A DNA stretch of 45,884 nt from Bacteroidota bacterium (GTDB lineage Bacteria > Bacteroidota > Ignavibacteria > Ignavibacteriales > Ignavibacteriaceae). The stretch covers positions 1 to 45,884 of the forward strand of contig JAKAKL010000044.1 of assembly GCA_021824565.1 (NCBI GenBank), given 5' to 3'. The position numbers and the translations under genes are program-made. Below are positions 44,376 to 45,884 of this stretch, piece after piece. The first letter of the stretch is position 1; each line of letters opens with the position of its first letter. Under the pieces are notes generated by a model. That model saw only the letters and a list, made by a program, of their open reading frames with translations. It was not told the origin of the DNA and did not search any database.

Positions 44376-45117
44376 CATTGAAGGTAAAGTAGCGCTCGTT
44401 ACAGGTTCCGCCGGAGGCATTGGATGGACCGCAGCAAAGGTGCTCGCAAAAAACGGCGCCGCTGTTATTCTCAATGATATAAAAAGCATTGAAATTCTTG
44501 AAAGCAGAAAAGAAGAATTGATAAAAGAGTATAGCTGCGATTCAATTGCCCTTCAATATAATGTCGGCGATTTTGACGCAGTGCAGAGCGCTTATAATGA
44601 AGTATTTAAAAAATATAAGCGTCTTGATATTCTTGTTAATAACGCCGGTACTTTGGAAGACAATCTGGTAGGCATGATTCGCAAACAGGATATTGAACAT
44701 ACATTCAGCACAAACACCAGCGGAGTAATTTATAATCTTCAGTTTGCCGCAAGACTTATGCAGAGAAATAAATCAGGCTCAATAATAAATATTGCTTCTA
44801 TAGTCGGGCGGGTAGGAAATGAAGGACAGGTAGTTTACGGCGGGAGTAAAGCGGCAGTTATTGGAATTACACTTTCTGCGGCAAGAGAATTAGCCCCCAG
44901 AAATATTCGCGTCAACGCTATTGCTCCCGGATTTATTGATACTGATTTGATTAAACCTCTTTCGCAGGAAATATACAATCAAAGACTTAACTCCGTAAAG
45001 ATGAAAAAAATCGGTAAGCCTGAAGATGTCGCTAATGCAATTTTATTTTTAGCGTCAGATTTATCAAGTTACATAACAGGTCAGGTTCTCGGCGTTGATG
45101 GAGGAATGATAATGTAA
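44359..45117 (+). CDS. Short-chain dehydrogenase/reductase (FabG-like 3-oxoacyl-ACP reductase)
   Basis: A 252-residue SDR of classical type. The nucleotide-binding motif is TGSAGGIG (about 15-22), followed by NNAG. The catalytic Ser lies in NIASIVGRVG, and Tyr/Lys in VYGGSKAAV. It ends ITGQVLGVDGGMIM, as in FabG. It overlaps the carrier gene by 17 bases and shares one base with the next gene's start. It probably reduces a carrier-bound keto group, or acts on a sugar or acyl intermediate of the same pathway. Confidence 0.92.
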   Translation: MGSSFNIEGKVALVTGSAGGIGWTAAKVLAKNGAAVILNDIKSIEILESRKEELIKEYSCDSIALQYNVGDFDAVQSAYNEVFKKYKRLDILVNNAGTLEDNLVGMIRKQDIEHTFSTNTSGVIYNLQFAARLMQRNKSGSIINIASIVGRVGNEGQVVYGGSKAAVIGITLSAARELAPRNIRVNAIAPGFIDTDLIKPLSQEIYNQRLNSVKMKKIGKPEDVANAILFLASDLSSYITGQVLGVDGGMIM

Positions 45118-45884
45118 TGTTCTGGGAGCTTAAAAATATCGCACCCGGTTTAATAGCTTTAATTGATGACAGTTCTCATAATGCTTTAACTTATGCTGAA
45201 CTAAAAAATCAATGCGATGAAGTCAGTAAACTTATTCAAAGTGTGAGGAAGAAATTAGTCTTTTTATTTTGCGACAATTCTCCAAGCAGCATAATAAAAT
45301 ATGTTGCTTCGCTGCGTTCAGGTAATGCAGTCTATCTTGCAAACTCAAAAATGGACGATAAACTTAAAGACAGTTTAATCTCCGTTTATCAGCCTGAAAT
45401 AATTCTCAGCATAGAAGAAATCCATAATCTGCCATTTGAATATGAAAAGAGAAACTTACCTGATGGATTTTATTATTACAGTCTTTTACAGCCAAAAGAA
45501 TTACCGGAGATAAATAAAGATTTGGCAGTCCTGCTTTCTACATCGGGTACAACCGGCAGTCCCAAACTTGTTAGATTATCTTATAAAAATATTCAGGCTA
45601 ACGCAGAATCTATTGCCGCGTATTTGAATATTGATGACAGTGAAAGACCTATTACGAGCCTTCCAATGAGTTACTCGTTTGGCTTATCGGTAATCAACAG
45701 CCACTTGTTAAAAGGCGCTTCGATTGTATGTACTAATAAGTCAATGGTAATGCGGGACTTCTGGAATACATTTAATCAAAGCAAATGCACTTCATTCTCA
45801 GGCGTCCCTTATAATTACCAGATGCTGCAAAGGCTAAAGTTTGATAAGCTTGAGCTGCCGACGCTAAAAACTATGACGCAAGCG
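45117..45884 (+). CDS. AMP-binding ligase, second of the operon, cut by window end
   Basis: Open from the ATG at 45117 (overlapping the SDR stop, TAATG) to the last base, 256 codons visible. The AMP-forming motif is LLSTSGTTGSPKLVRLSYKN near residue 140. The rest, with PITSLPMSYSFGLSVINSHLLKGASIV, resembles fatty-acyl- or aryl-AMP ligases more than NRPS A-domains. The missing half prevents substrate prediction. It could prime the acyl part that is joined to the amino acid of the same operon. Confidence 0.88.
   Translation, partial: MFWELKNIAPGLIALIDDSSHNALTYAELKNQCDEVSKLIQSVRKKLVFLFCDNSPSSIIKYVASLRSGNAVYLANSKMDDKLKDSLISVYQPEIILSIEEIHNLPFEYEKRNLPDGFYYYSLLQPKELPEINKDLAVLLSTSGTTGSPKLVRLSYKNIQANAESIAAYLNIDDSERPITSLPMSYSFGLSVINSHLLKGASIVCTNKSMVMRDFWNTFNQSKCTSFSGVPYNYQMLQRLKFDKLELPTLKTMTQA

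Overview
The window is AT-rich bacterial DNA, probably from an Ignavibacteria-type member of the Bacteroidota/Chlorobiota group. Secreted proteins end in a type IX secretion (T9SS) sorting domain with the NPFNP signature typical of that group. The window also holds a Bacteroidota-style REP transposase with its palindromes, and AT-rich intergenic DNA. This assignment is inference, because no rRNA gene is present.

Layout. 1-3961 (minus): a large secreted subtilase, cut by the window edge just as its T9SS domain begins. 3962-4869: a spacer with three kinds of short repeat. 4870-8781: a secreted alpha/beta hydrolase, a soluble transhydrogenase (sthA) and a cytoplasmic hydrolase-like gene, with mirror-image AAGTTT/AAGTTC hexamer arrays on either side of sthA. 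8900-16565 (minus): a drug-efflux operon in the order TetR, HlyD-type adaptor, ABC ATPase, TolC, ABC ATPase, two ABC-2 permeases. It is interrupted by a four-helix-bundle (23S IVS-type) gene framed by inverted heptamer arrays. 16724-18399 (minus): nudC and an exported protein of unknown function.

18678-38926 (plus): a glycan-related secretion region. It holds a multidomain GH3 enzyme, a GH26 mannanase-like enzyme and two other T9SS cargo proteins. These are interleaved with two paralogous sets of membrane histidine kinase plus NarL-type regulator, and one receiver-only protein. The first kinase and its regulator are separated by a REP-associated tyrosine transposase (RAYT). REP palindromes in two orientations lie on both sides of that transposase and on both sides of the regulator gene.

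39127-40933 (minus): a fatty-acid-hydroxylase-like membrane protein and an L-Ala-D/L-Glu epimerase-like enzyme. 41202-45884 (plus): a tightly packed operon of an amino-acid adenylating enzyme, two sister GNAT acyltransferases, a free carrier protein, a short-chain reductase and a second AMP-ligase cut by the window end. It looks like a small carrier-protein pathway making an acyl or aminoacyl group.

The most interesting parts are the RAYT/REP complex, with a small ORF built partly from the repeat itself, the four-helix-bundle cassette with heptamer ends, the carrier-protein operon, and the arrays of 6-, 7- and 11-nt units spread through the window.
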